NCBI GenBank assembly: GCA_936432065.2 | Contig: OW386286.2 | Span: forward strand, 83,083,652 to 83,147,651 | Length of the DNA: 64,000 nucleotides | Direction: 5' to 3' | DNA from: Rutpela maculata | Lineage: Eukaryota; Arthropoda; Insecta; Coleoptera; Cerambycidae | In this document: positions 54,652-64,000 of the stretch, in pieces | Position numbering within the stretch: the stretch's first letter is position 1 | How the letters are laid out: each line of letters starts with the position of its first letter | Notes under the pieces: generated by a model | What the model was told of the DNA's origin: nothing | What the model saw: only the letters and a program-made list of their open reading frames with translations | Database searches by the model: none | Made by a program: the position numbers and the translations under genes

Positions 54652-56048
54652 TTAAAAGAACTTCTGTTCTGGGAAGTTCAGGGACGGGTCGAAACTGTCG
54701 TTGAGATTCATAGTTTGTATTTGAGTTTCTAGTTCCGTGATTGGTTCGAATTGGTCTGTTTGTTGTGTTGGAGTATCCGTGGGGTACTCCGGGTCTAAAC
54801 GAAAATCCTCAGGATTAGCAGTATAATCCTCGTACTGTTCGTATTGAGAATTAGCTGTATAATTCTCTTGGAAATTTTGGTTGGTTTCAAAGTTATAATG
54901 TTCGTAAGTATCTTCTGCAGTTTGGTAATCAGAAGAATAGTCACTGTATTGATTAAAATCGCATTGGTTTTCATAAGGTTCGTAATTTAGATGATGCGTT
55001 TTTTGTTGATTAAAACGGTTTGGTTGAATAGCAGAGGGCCTTTGCTGATTGAAATTCGGGTTCGGTCTTATGGCTGAGGGCCTGTTTTGTTGTGGTTGAC
55101 TAGATTGATTAGGTTGAGGGAATGTCCTCTGATTAAATTGATTGGTTTGAGAAAAATTTTGAAAATTTGGGTTTCCTTGATAATTTGGTCTCTGGAAGTT
55201 TGATGTCGATGGCATAGACTGTTGCTGTTGCCTTGTACGACATTCGTTTATGACGTGTCCATTTCTTTTACAAAATGAGCAGAATTTCTGTTGAAAATTA
55301 GAGGTTGGTCGTTTGGGTTGTAAATTGGGATTTTTGACCGGACTATTTTTCAGAAATTTTTGTTGTTCAAAATAGGAGAGTTGCAGTTCTCTCCGAATTC
55401 TGCTAACAGCTTTTAGTATGGTTGGAGGGTTACTGGCACGTATGATGCGGCCTAAGTTTGGTTCTAAGCCCGTTAACAAATTATTAAGCGTCATGGTTTC
55501 TATAAGATCTGATTGTGCAGTTCTTTGCGTTCCCGTGAGATTTTGTTTTTGCACTGCGGCGTGCATCTTCGCGTTGTGCGTTTGTAGACGCGATACAAAT
55601 GTTAATGCGGATTCGCCTGGCAATTGGTGAATGCGCTGCAGGTCCTGAATCAGGGCCGTTAGATCTCTGGAGTCCCCAAAATGAGTTTCCAAGAGTGCTT
55701 TGATTTCTGGCCAGGTGCCAGGGTTGCGTGAATTAATTAATTCGGCAGCTTTGCCTTTTAACTTATTTTTGATGTGGATTGTTAGTAAAATTTTCTGGTC
55801 ATGGATTGCCATACTTTGTGCACACTGACATAAGTTTAAAAATGTTTGTAAATTAATGGCGTTGCCATCAAATTCCGGTATACTTCAGAGAGCTTGTAAG
55901 GCTCAATTTGCTCTGGTAGTTGTTGTTGTAGTTGTTGTAGTTGCTGTTGTTGTTGTTGTTGTTGTTGTTGTTGTAGTAGTTGTTGTTGTTGTTCGGCTGG
56001 TGCCGGTACTATTGGTTGAGCTGTCTCTGGTTGAGCTCTGTCTGGCAG
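54652..56048 (-). pseudogene. gag: gag of errantivirus B, start lost and one deletion
   Basis: The frame 54652-55812 is open from an internal ATG and includes the capsid-like region, the CCHC knuckle (CSFCKRNGHVINEC) and the Asn/Gln-rich tail with YTAN repeats. Upstream, a 10-nt loss near 55880 relative to copy A shifts the frame, and the codon aligned with copy A's start reads CTG (56046-56048). The N-terminal Gln tract is much longer than in copy A (GTT/GTA repeats on the plus strand, 55918-55997), a sign of repeat slippage. Confidence 0.88.
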
Positions 56049-56094
56049 TTTGCTTTGTATTTAAATTATTTGGATTGCAAAAAGAAATTGGTTG

Positions 56095-56182
56095 CGTATC
56101 AGCAGTATGATACGAACTTAAATTAAATTAGCTTGTTACGTTGCGTGTGTAAATGGATTGTATATTAGCTGTATAATACACA
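56095..56182 (-). promoter_or_regulatory. Leader RNA hairpins, copy B
   Basis: Two of the four leader hairpins of copy A are kept, at 56095-56114 (stem CGTATCA, loop GCAGTA, plus-strand reading) and 56159-56182 (loop GCTGTA). The third is reduced to CGTAAATACG just after, with the loop and part of the stem removed, and the fourth is missing with its surrounding sequence. Confidence 0.6.
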
Positions 56183-56516
56183 ATGTTTCGTAAATACGAA
56201 AATAAATAAAAACTTAAAATTAAATAAACTTGTTTCGTTGCGTTTGTAAAGGAATGGATTTCACTTTGACAATAGAACTGTTCACTTAAATAGGTTATGA
56301 ATAAAGTAAGCGAGATGATTCTTAAAATGACTTACGTGATTATTTTCTTCATCTGGTTCTTCTAATTGAAGGATTGGGATCCACCACCACGGCTAAGAAG
56401 TTCTCCTTGTTCTAATGGTTCTTTTCCAATGGTTAGGCACCTTTTGCAGATGGACTCCTTGTTCCGCTGGATACGTTTACCACTAGTTAGGCTCCCGAAC
56501 ACGCGATGTTAGTTAG

Positions 56517-56534
56517 ATCCTACCGACTGCGCCA
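56517..56534 (-). other. Primer-binding site, tRNA-Ser type (errantivirus B)
   Basis: Same 18 bases as in copy A (TGGCGCAGTCGGTAGGAT on the minus strand), two bases inside the 5' LTR. Confidence 0.8.
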
Positions 56535-56536
56535 TT

Positions 56537-56899
56537 TGTTAGATCACTGTTTGCGTGATTGATTTTTTAAAAACTTTTTATTTAGTTACATGAGGAATCA
56601 ACGTTGATTCCTGAATAAAAGATGCAATTTATGTATGATACATTTAATATGAAGTGAGTATGATAACTGCCGGTACAAATGCTTGTTAGTCTTATTTATA
56701 AGTTTTCACATGATGTGTCAGCCAAAGTTGAACAAAGGAAATGCAAGCTAGCTAATCAGCATAATATTGTGAGAAGTTAAAATGAAACTTTATATCTAGA
56801 TAAGCAATTCAAAGGAAGCTGTTATCTAATAGTGTAATATGATGCTATATGTAATGTCGCTTTATATCTTGATGATATATCGTATAATTTTATATAACA
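56537..56899 (-). repeat. 5' LTR of errantivirus B
   Basis: 363 bp, TGTTAGATC...ATATAACA, followed on the right by TSD TATA. Confidence 0.93.
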
Positions 56900-57057
56900 T
56901 ATATATGTATGTATCTCAAAAATCATTTCTTTTTTTTTCTGCGCATAAACAAAACCTTGTTCTAAAAGTTTAATACTTACTTCCTATGCAAAGAAATTGC
57001 TGTTCAGAATTTTTCTCCGCTTTTTTCCTAATTTGAGTGGACTAATATCTTGTTTAC

Positions 57058-57329
57058 GTCCCACCTTCTAGAGGCTTGTATATCAGTGTATACTCGGAAG
57101 TTACGTAATTTCAGACGAGGATTACGTAGTGGATATACCATCCGTCGGAGGGGATGTAAAGCAGGCGGTCCCTTGTCTATTAAATGTTAGGCAAGTAAAA
57201 GATCCCTACTCTTCTTAAGGGAAGAGGTTCGGCAAAATTTCCAGGTTGGGGGTAGCTCGTCTCCTGGCGTCGGTGATAGGCCCTGGTAGCGGAAATAGGC
57301 CGACGTTAAATAGTTAAAAAAAAAAAAAA
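57058..57329 (+). mobile_element. SINE-like retroposon with poly-A tail
   Basis: About 272 bp, GC-richer than its surroundings and ending in a run of ~15 A. It is flanked by the 11-bp direct repeat ATCTTGTTTAC (57047-57057 and 57330-57340). Landmarks are GGAGGGGATGTAAAGC and GGCGGTCCC. ACGTAGTGG and GAGGTTCGGC resemble RNA polymerase III A and B boxes but are ~100 bp apart, too far for a standard tRNA SINE. A 5'-truncated LINE 3' end is the alternative. No ORF. Confidence 0.65.
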
Positions 57330-57341
57330 ATCTTGTTTACA

Positions 57342-57425
57342 TATGAGAATTTTACATCCAGTCTCAATTTTCATTCTTGCCATTAATTTGAAAGATTCTT
57401 CCGTTACTGTATACATACAAAAACA
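57342..57425. repeat. Copy of the 24545-24630 segment
   Basis: Close match over about 85 bp (TCAATTTTCATTCTTGCC, TTCCGTTACTGTATAC). From 57426 to 58425 no gene was seen; a C-run at 57572-57582 creates a proline-rich ORF that I do not trust. Confidence 0.6.
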
Positions 57426-58425
57426 GAAAGAAATTAAAAATGTTTTTTTCTTTTTCCGGTTAGCGCGCGTGCCGATCGGAACTTTCGTCTGCCAGCGTAA
57501 TTGGGGTATGTGAAGTACATATACTAACTACCTATGTGGACAGATATCGATAATCATTCGATTTAAAAATAAATGCCCCCCCCCCCTCCCTATCCCCCAC
57601 CATACCAAAAAGATCCAGAGAGAAAAAAATTTTGTATTTATATGGTCTCTTCGATTACCGACTGGCAGACGGTAACCACCACTCGTCGTCAAATTTGCAC
57701 GCTATTTCCTATACTATTAGTGGTATGTGTCGCTACCTCCCGGTCTATTGGAATTAGCTCAAAAATACAAACCCTCAAGGAACAGGTTCTTTTCACGAGG
57801 AATCGTCTGGTTCCATCGGAATTTTCCTAAATTGTTTCGTTTCAGAGATATTCACTTGAATATGTGCTTGCTTAAGACCTGCATAACTTCAAAACGGTGG
57901 TACTGTCGTGAGCAAAACAAATAGGACAACTATAGAAGTTGCTTCAGTTTAATTCTCTTCTATAAATAATTAAATTTTGTTGTTTGATGTGTATATTAAA
58001 ACATTCTTTAAAATGGTTCACAACAATAGTTATAACTTAATATAGTTCATTTAGTAATATTAAATATCATTTTGTGAAGGAATACATATATAATTTTATA
58101 TTGATGTATGTTAGTTACATATCGTATATTTATTGATTTTTGTTTCTTTCTTCCACTTTTTATTGGTTACCGCCAATCCTTACAAGTAGGCTGGAACCAC
58201 CAATCTTTAATGGTAGGCGAGCAAGCTGTCACATTACTCTCCCGCTAACAAAAGGAACAGTTAATCAGTTGCAATTAGTTGAACCATCTATGGCGAAACC
58301 ACGGTGTATTAAATAGGTGGTCCGACGTACGGCACTTTCCTATTATAATAATGGCTTCATAAGTGCATGGTTTCTATTTACTTTAGTAGATGGCGCGAGC
58401 AATAAGGTCCTACAATTACCTGGGC

Positions 58426-58790
58426 ATGTGCATCGTATAACTAACATAACCTCAAATTTTAAGGTTTTTTCGTTTATTCTCATTTTTAATGTTTGTATAG
58501 GCATTTTTAGCTTGGAGCCATACTGGCTCCAAGCAAATATTTAAAAATTCACGCAAATAATTTTTCAATATTGTTGATTGATAAAAATAGACCACTAATT
58601 ATAGGTTAGATTCCTAACCTGCAAAAAGTGTCTTATTTTATTGTTCCTAGCTATTTAAAACTTCACACACATTACGTTGAACTTGATTTTGGTTGAAAGT
58701 ACAGGAACCAGGCAGAAATTTTAATAATAGCTACGTAATACTTGTAAATCTTAATATATATTTTTGATGTTAGCTGTGACGGCACGTGCA
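58426..58790. repeat. Copy of the 25176-25539 segment
   Basis: A diverged but colinear match, ending at TTAGCTGTGACGGCAC where the LINE sequence begins. In the other copy an ORF follows the same point. Confidence 0.6.
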
Positions 58791-58792
58791 AT

Positions 58793-60664
58793 GCTGCATG
58801 TAGTGTTCCATATTGCTGCATGTAGTGTACCATCTGTGTTTAAGGTTGGAATTGTTAAACCACTTTATAAAAACGGAGCAAAAGATGAGATAAGTAATTA
58901 TAGACCTATGACCCTTATATCTAATTTTTCAAAAATTCTCGAAAAAATTATTAAAAAAAGATTATTGAGCTTCCTAAATAGGTATAAAATAATTTCAGAT
59001 AAACAATATGGATTTAGGGAAAATAGGTCTACTCAAGATGCGATATGTGATTTAACCTCTAAAATCTATGAGTCTTTAGATAAGAGCGAACCAACCTTGG
59101 CAGTCTTTGTTGACCTTGCAAAGGCGTTTGACACTGTCTGCCATGATAAGCTGCTCCAAAAACTTTATGCTGTCGGTATCAGGGGAAAAACTCTTCAACT
59201 TCTCAAAAGCTATCTTGAAAACAGAACTAATTATGTTTCAATACAAGTATATAGTAATCCCAAAACAGTCATGTATGGAGTCCCACAGGGAACCGTACTG
59301 GGACCATTACTATTTACGATATACATCAATGACCTACTGAGCTTGAACAGTTTGGGTAAAATAACAAGCTTCGCTGATGACACGGTTATATTATATAAAG
59401 GTAAAACATGGGATTCCTTACGGGCTGACGTACAAAAAGACTTTTCCACAATAATAACATGGCTTAACAATAACACCTTAACACTAAACTCGGACAAAAT
59501 AAAATACGTAGCATTCAGTTCATACAAAGTCGGTTTACCACAATATAAATCCATATCGATAGAAATAAATCATGATGCTATAAGTCTGAAAGAAAGTGAT
59601 AACGTCAAATACCTAGGTATCATTATAGATTGTCATTTAAGATGGGAAAACAAATAAACTTCATTGTAAGAAAAATCAGGGGCATTATCTCAAAAATAAA
59701 ATATCTAACCGACTTTCTAGAATTTCGCGACCTTAGAACAATATATTTTTCACTAATTCAAAGCTATATAAATTACGCAATTTTAGCTTGGGGGGAGTTA
59801 ATAAGAACTACTTACACTCATTAGATGTAATGCAGAAATGGTGCCTAAAAATAATTTTGAAAAGAAAATATACGTACTCGTCTGATCTATTGTATAAAGA
59901 AGCAAAAGTGCTGGATGTGCGTCAGTTGTTTGGTTTAGCCATGTGTACTGAAATATTTAAAAACAAAAAACTTCTAAATTTTTCTGAACATCAATATAAC
60001 ACCAGGACAAAAACTGCGTCTATTTCTAGGAACATAAAATGCACTAAAACAGTAGGTCAAAGATGTTATATATACCTTTGCTCCAAAATGTACTCCGCAT
60101 TACCGCAGGATATTAAAACGCTAAACAGTCTCCATTCATTAAAAAAAGAATTAAACAGTGGATGTTTGATGCACCTAGAAATGTAGTACATGCGATAATA
60201 GACAAAACATATTATTATGCCTAGTCTTAATCAGTAACGGTGTTAGCCCTTGCTGTGATATATTCTGAGAAAGTCAAACATAATTTTATGTTCCAGATTG
60301 TACCACCGTTGATTTGTTTGCGTAGTTAAGAAACTAAGTATATTTATATGAGTGAAAAAATGAATTTATTTTACCTTATATAATCAATATGTTAAAATTA
60401 GAAAAAAATACTTATAGATAATATTAAAAAAAAATGTAAAAAAAAAATATGAAAAAAAAAATATGTACATATATTTAAATTTAACTAAACAATGCCATAT
60501 TATAAATAGATTTTGGTAGGTTTTAGCTCACAAACAAGTACTCACAGTCCATGACGTGTGAGTGCTTCGTGAGTCGACTACACGTTTATTTATTATTATT
60601 ATTATTAAAATGTCATAGGCTATTCTTCTCTTTATTTATGAATAAACGTTATTATTATTATTAT
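58793..60664 (+). mobile_element. Second 5'-truncated LINE with (ATT)n tail
   Basis: It begins inside the RT-coding region and ends with AATAAACG and ATT repeats at about 60664. The 5' junction has a small local duplication (GCTGCATGTAGTGT twice, 58792-58836), as seen at some truncated LINE ends. RT motifs differ from the LINE at 45653, so it is another family. TSDs were not found. Confidence 0.8.
58823..60186 (+). pseudogene. LINE reverse transcriptase, truncated and frameshifted
   Basis: 58823-59657 encodes RT from about motif 0: VGIVKPLYKNG, NYRPMTLISNFSK, KQYGFRENRSTQDA, VFVDLAKAFDTV, GVPQGTVLGPLLF and the catalytic FADD. The thumb/C-terminal part continues in two further frames (59630-59824 and 59788-60186) after breaks near 59650 and 59795, with LAWGE and NTRTK segments typical of the end of LINE ORF2. 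The endonuclease is missing. Inactive. Confidence 0.88.
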
Positions 60665-60954
60665 CTTTCAAATTCTCTCCTTAAGAGGAGGTAAGGTGTA
60701 CCAACCATCGGCTATCAGCAAGATGGAGGTTTCTATTTCAATTTATAGGCAGGTGAAGGAATTTTCTGACGGAGTTACAAGTATTTAGGAGGACGGATTT
60801 TTGTATTTGGGTGATAGTATGAGGATGGATATTGAGCTGTTGAAGGTTTCGGCAGAGAGTTTTGGGAACTACACCTGTTGTGGATATAACTATGGGAAGA
60901 ATAGTAATTTTATCTTGTCGCCACATTTTCTTAATTTCTTCAGCGAGTTCACCA

Positions 60955-60988
<34 letters not shown>

Positions 60989-61227
60989 GCATATATTCTT
61001 CCAATGTTTTAATTTAGGTACTTAATGTCAGATGTCACTGGACTCTTGTTTCACTAAACAAAAAACAAAAGGCCGGGAATGTATGCAACACTGTATGCAC
61101 GTATGCACAAAATCTGTAAAATTATCTATCTATGCTTAAGTAATGAGAGAACTTATTGGTCCTGCCATCTATTTACATTATGTGCAAAGTAAGCACTTAT
61201 GAAGCCACTGTGAGGGTTGTGGTCGCA
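60665..61227. other. Non-coding DNA with an (ATT)n microsatellite
   Basis: An ATT microsatellite lies at about 60955-60988. No gene was recognised. Confidence 0.5.
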
Positions 61228-61977
61228 TCACCTATTTAATACACTTTGGGCGAAACGAACTCGCTTAGCCGGTAGTGCAGCGACATCACAAACATCTGTC
61301 AATAAATATGCCGGCTTAACTCTGACGATATTGACAGTTATGGGTTTAGTTCCCTTAACAAAAGTAATTAATTTATCTGTACGGGACAAAACTTTAAATG
61401 GTCCATCGTACAGAGGAGAAAAACATGATTTTAAACGTTCTATTCGAACAAAAATAAAATCACAAGTCAAAACGTCTGGATTGATAAATGATTTGTGATT
61501 AACATGACGAACAGGAGAAGTATCAATTAAATTGTCAAAATAAGTACGTAATTTAGTAATAAAAAGGGAAACTTCTGGACTAGTATTTGATCTAGTAAAG
61601 AATTCGCCGGGTAACTGCTAGGTTTGACCAAAAACAAGTTCGGTTGAAGAACATTGCAGATCGTCTTTGGGAATCGCTCTGAAGGCCAATAATATAATAA
61701 GTAATTCATCCACCCAATGTGATGTGTTAGCTCTAGCTCTTAATGCGGCTTTAAGAGAGCGATGAAACCTTTCCACCATTCCGTTCGAAGAAGGGTGGTA
61801 TGAAGTTGTGCGTATTCTGTGAAACCCTAAAAATTTATAAAACTCTGAAAATAACTTTGACTCAAATTGTACGTCTAGGTCCGTCGTTATATAAATTGGC
61901 ACGCCGCACAGTGGGCCAGAATCCGGAAAAGCTGGCCAAAAGTCGAAAAATTGAGTAATGGTTTTGAAAATTTTCAC
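61228..61977 (-). pseudogene. Gypsy integrase fragment 1
   Basis: 61618-61977 holds the integrase core: a TTDLDVQFES segment in place of the usual D-G-QFES, and the catalytic E in NGMVERFHRSL. A TAG stop near 61619 interrupts the frame within FGQT. 61228-61470 is the C-terminal domain (LYDGPFKVLSR, ITVNIVRVKPAYL). The upstream catalytic D and the rest of pol are absent. It is the same family as the fragment at 63309-64000 but diverged. Confidence 0.82.
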
Positions 61978-61998
61978 TTGGGGGTTTTTGAGGTTACT

Positions 61999-62075
61999 GA
62001 TTGCGAATTTATAATATAATATAATTAATAATATAATATAATATAATATAATATAATATAATATAATATAATTTT
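61999..62075. repeat. (ATAAT)n microsatellite
   Basis: Pentamer repeats ATAAT, about 15 units, directly next to the integrase fragment. Confidence 0.85.
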
Positions 62076-62365
62076 GTTATTGTTTTTTATCATATCCATG
62101 ACGATATTTAATATGTAAGTGAATACGCTACATATCCTCCCCCACCTACAACGAAGTAACCAACTTACCAAAGTATCAATAATAAAACAATGAGCTTTAA
62201 AAAAGAAAAGTCAGAAATGACGGATAAATGACATTAATAAAAATGAAATAATTAGTACATAATAATAATTTACATATTCAATTATAGATAATTAATGCAT
62301 TTAATATTTAATAGTCTTCCTTGGTCACTAATTATTGTTCACCATTCATGGTTTATACAATATTC

Positions 62366-63155
62366 AGGAAAGATTATGGTTTTGACGGGATTACCAATTA
62401 TGGCTTTAACTTCGGGGTTATCAATTTATGGAATTAATCCATTTAATAAATATGTCTTCATTCATTATAATAATAATAATTAATACAATAAAAGAATATT
62501 TTGGTGACCCCTAATGAACAAGCAGCAAGAACTTATTTTCAACCTTGTTTTTCTGAAGTCGATCAGAACCTTTTGATGGCTTTAAAATTGTGGATCTACC
62601 CAAAGCTGAAACTGCAGCGCGTATCCCGAGCCCCAAAAGAAGAGACAAAATGGAATTCAAAATAATATTTCAAGTAACAATTTATTTATGGAATTTTCAA
62701 TCGCAACGTCAAAGTCATTAACATGTCAAAGATGATTAAATAAGATGCAGTATCCGAGGACCAAGGTATCCACATTTTAAATATGCCGTATGCTGAGATC
62801 CCATGACTGCAAGTAATGAATTCGTATTTGATAAACGGAACCTACAAGAAGTCATGATTTTAGAAACGTTATAGATGCTGGTGCATTCCCCGCTGCATCC
62901 TGATGACCTTGGCGACACACTGAATTCCTCAACCATGAAACTTGGACTAGCAATAACTCCGTATAAATTGATATTTACTTTGTGCGTGTGTAAGTGAGTA
63001 CTATACCTATATAGCTCCCTACATTTTTACACCGTCTTATCAAAGTATCAATGAAGATATATTTATTAAATGGATTAATTCCATAAATTGGTAACCCCGA
63101 AGTTAAAGCCATAATTGGTGATTCCGGAAGTCAAAACCATAATCTTTTATTTTAT
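62366..63155. repeat. Inverted-repeat element with ~95-bp arms
   Basis: 62371-62465 (AGATTATGGTTTTGACGGGA start) is matched in reverse at about 63055-63150. The ~590-bp centre has no recognised gene. It is probably a MITE or foldback element; TSD not found. Confidence 0.65.
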
Positions 63156-63308
63156 ATGATTTTTGTGTATTTCAAAGTATATTGTTATTATTTTTGTTAT
63201 CGAATGTTTTTTCTTTTGTTTCTTCTCGACTCCATAGGAACTTCTCGATTTCCAGTGAGTGAGTCGCTATAGTCGCTATATACACCCCCTCGTTAAAAAA
63301 GAAAAGAG

Positions 63309-64000
63309 TCAATCTACCAACGTGTCGATTGCGAAACGTACTTTTTTAATCGGGGTAGGCAAAGTGTCACATCTGTCAACTAATACAAAAGTTGGTTTAA
63401 CCCTATCAATATTGACAGTTATGACTTTGATTCCTTTCTTAAAGGTAAATAACTTATCTGAACGAGATAAAACTTTAAACGGTCCTTCATATAAAGAAGT
63501 AAACGAACGTTTAAACCGTTCATTGCGAACAAAAATAAAATCGCAAGAGGAAAGATATGAACTAACAAAAGATTTGTAATTGCCATGCGAAATTGGAGGA
63601 ACAAATTTTAAGTCATTAAAATAAATGCGTAATTTGTCAATGAAATAAGGAATATCTGGGGAATTATACGATTCAAAGAAAAATTCGCCAGGTAAACGAA
63701 GGGTTTGACCATATAAGTTCGGCAGGTGAACATTGCAGATCTTCCTTGGGAGTTGTCCTAAATGCTAATAAAATGATGGGTAATTCATCTGTCCAATGTG
63801 ATGTATTGGCTCTAGTTAACAAGGAAGTTTTAAGTGAGCGATGAAATCTTTCAATTAGAGAGTTCCCTTGTGGGTGATATGCAGTTGCAGGTATTCTATG
63901 ATAACCTAAAAACTTTTGCAAATTCATTAAATAATCTTGACTCGAATTGTACCCCTTGATCAGTCGTCACCGACAAGGGAACACCGAATCGACAAACAAA
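63309..64000 (-). pseudogene. Gypsy integrase fragment 2, continues beyond the window
   Basis: On the minus strand the frame enters at the window edge with GVPLSVTTDQGVQFES and runs to YHPQGNSLIERFHRSLK (catalytic E). A frame change near 63710 follows, then LPGEFF and the C-terminal domain (LYEGPFKVLSRSDKL, ITVNIDRVKP), ending at TGA 63309. An ACGAGGGGG purine run at 63285-63293 followed by TGTATATAG is a candidate purine tract and LTR start, so the element's 3' LTR may lie just left of 63285. The rest of pol should lie beyond 64000. Confidence 0.8.

Larger units (their letters stand above)
45420..56899 (-). mobile_element. Errantivirus (Gypsy-type, gag-pol-env) copy B
   Basis: Same family as copy A, minus strand. 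LTRs of 363 bp (5' at 56537-56899; 3' split by a LINE between 45420 and 48761). 4-bp TSD TATA (45416-45419 and 56900-56903). The LTR halves around the LINE sum to exactly 363 bp. The LTRs differ at about five positions by eye. Gag has lost its start codon and has a 10-nt deletion; pol has a one-base insertion and an 11-nt tandem duplication. Integrase and env frames are open. Confidence 0.95.

Noticed and set aside
57110..57240. Standard tRNA-derived SINE promoter
   Set aside because: A- and B-box-like strings are about 100 bp apart and imperfect, so I did not call a tRNA SINE.
57573..57830. ORF starting with a proline run
   Set aside because: It is created by a C homopolymer; no domain signal downstream and no context support.
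60738..61025. ORFs over the (ATT)n microsatellite on both strands
   Set aside because: Poly-Asn and poly-Ile runs from a microsatellite; no real coding evidence.
1..64000. CRISPR array, tRNA or rRNA genes
   Set aside because: No regularly spaced short repeats, tRNA cloverleaf or rRNA core sequence was seen; the tRNA-like strings are LTR primer sites.

Overview
The window is AT-rich eukaryotic DNA packed with nested transposable elements and almost no recognisable host genes. Errantivirus-type LTR retrotransposons with a baculovirus-F-like env, a primer-binding site matching the end of an insect-type tRNA-Ser, THAP exons with GT splice donors, a Penelope-like element and jockey/CR1-type LINEs all point to an arthropod, most likely an insect. 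I cannot name the species. No rRNA, tRNA or CRISPR array was seen.

Layout. 1-5302: direct repeats, an inverted-repeat block holding a Penelope-like GIY-YIG remnant with a hammerhead-like motif, and a decayed Cys/His-rich ORF. 5303-13793: errantivirus copy A on the minus strand (gag, pol and env all broken; 362-bp LTRs; TSD TGTA). 13794-18914: AT-rich DNA with a 3.1-kb foldback element. 18915-23250: a DNA element with GGGCC termini containing two further inverted-repeat elements. 23594-24333: a compact 740-bp member of the same family. 24782-25171: a nearly perfect palindrome built of two TIR units. 25540-26013: an unrecognised 158-codon ORF, the best candidate for a host exon.

27720-35688 is a second copy of the 23098-24333 segment, expanded by insertions whose ends can be read against the first copy: a TAA-flanked element (27921-30081) that itself contains a P-like THAP element with a 7-bp TSD, a 1-kb block with another THAP fragment, and a P-like element with an 8-bp TSD that contains an internally deleted Gypsy LTR element. 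35694-44604 is another GGGCC-family copy split by an 8.1-kb long-TIR element, which is itself split by a 4.7-kb Gypsy element (195-bp LTRs, TSD ACTAC).

44605-56899: foldback repeats interrupted by errantivirus copy B (363-bp LTRs, TSD TATA). One of its LTRs is split by a 5'-truncated LINE. Copy B has an intact env frame but broken gag and pol. 57058-57329: a SINE-like retroposon with an 11-bp TSD. 58793-60664: a second truncated LINE. 61228-64000: two integrase fragments of one Gypsy family around an inverted-repeat element; the last runs off the window.

The most unusual signal is a family of short hairpins in the errantivirus leader and in gag. Their six-base loop is almost constant while the stem sequences change on both sides and stay paired. 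This would fit an RNA element such as a packaging or Gag-binding site. All sequence comparisons here were made by eye.
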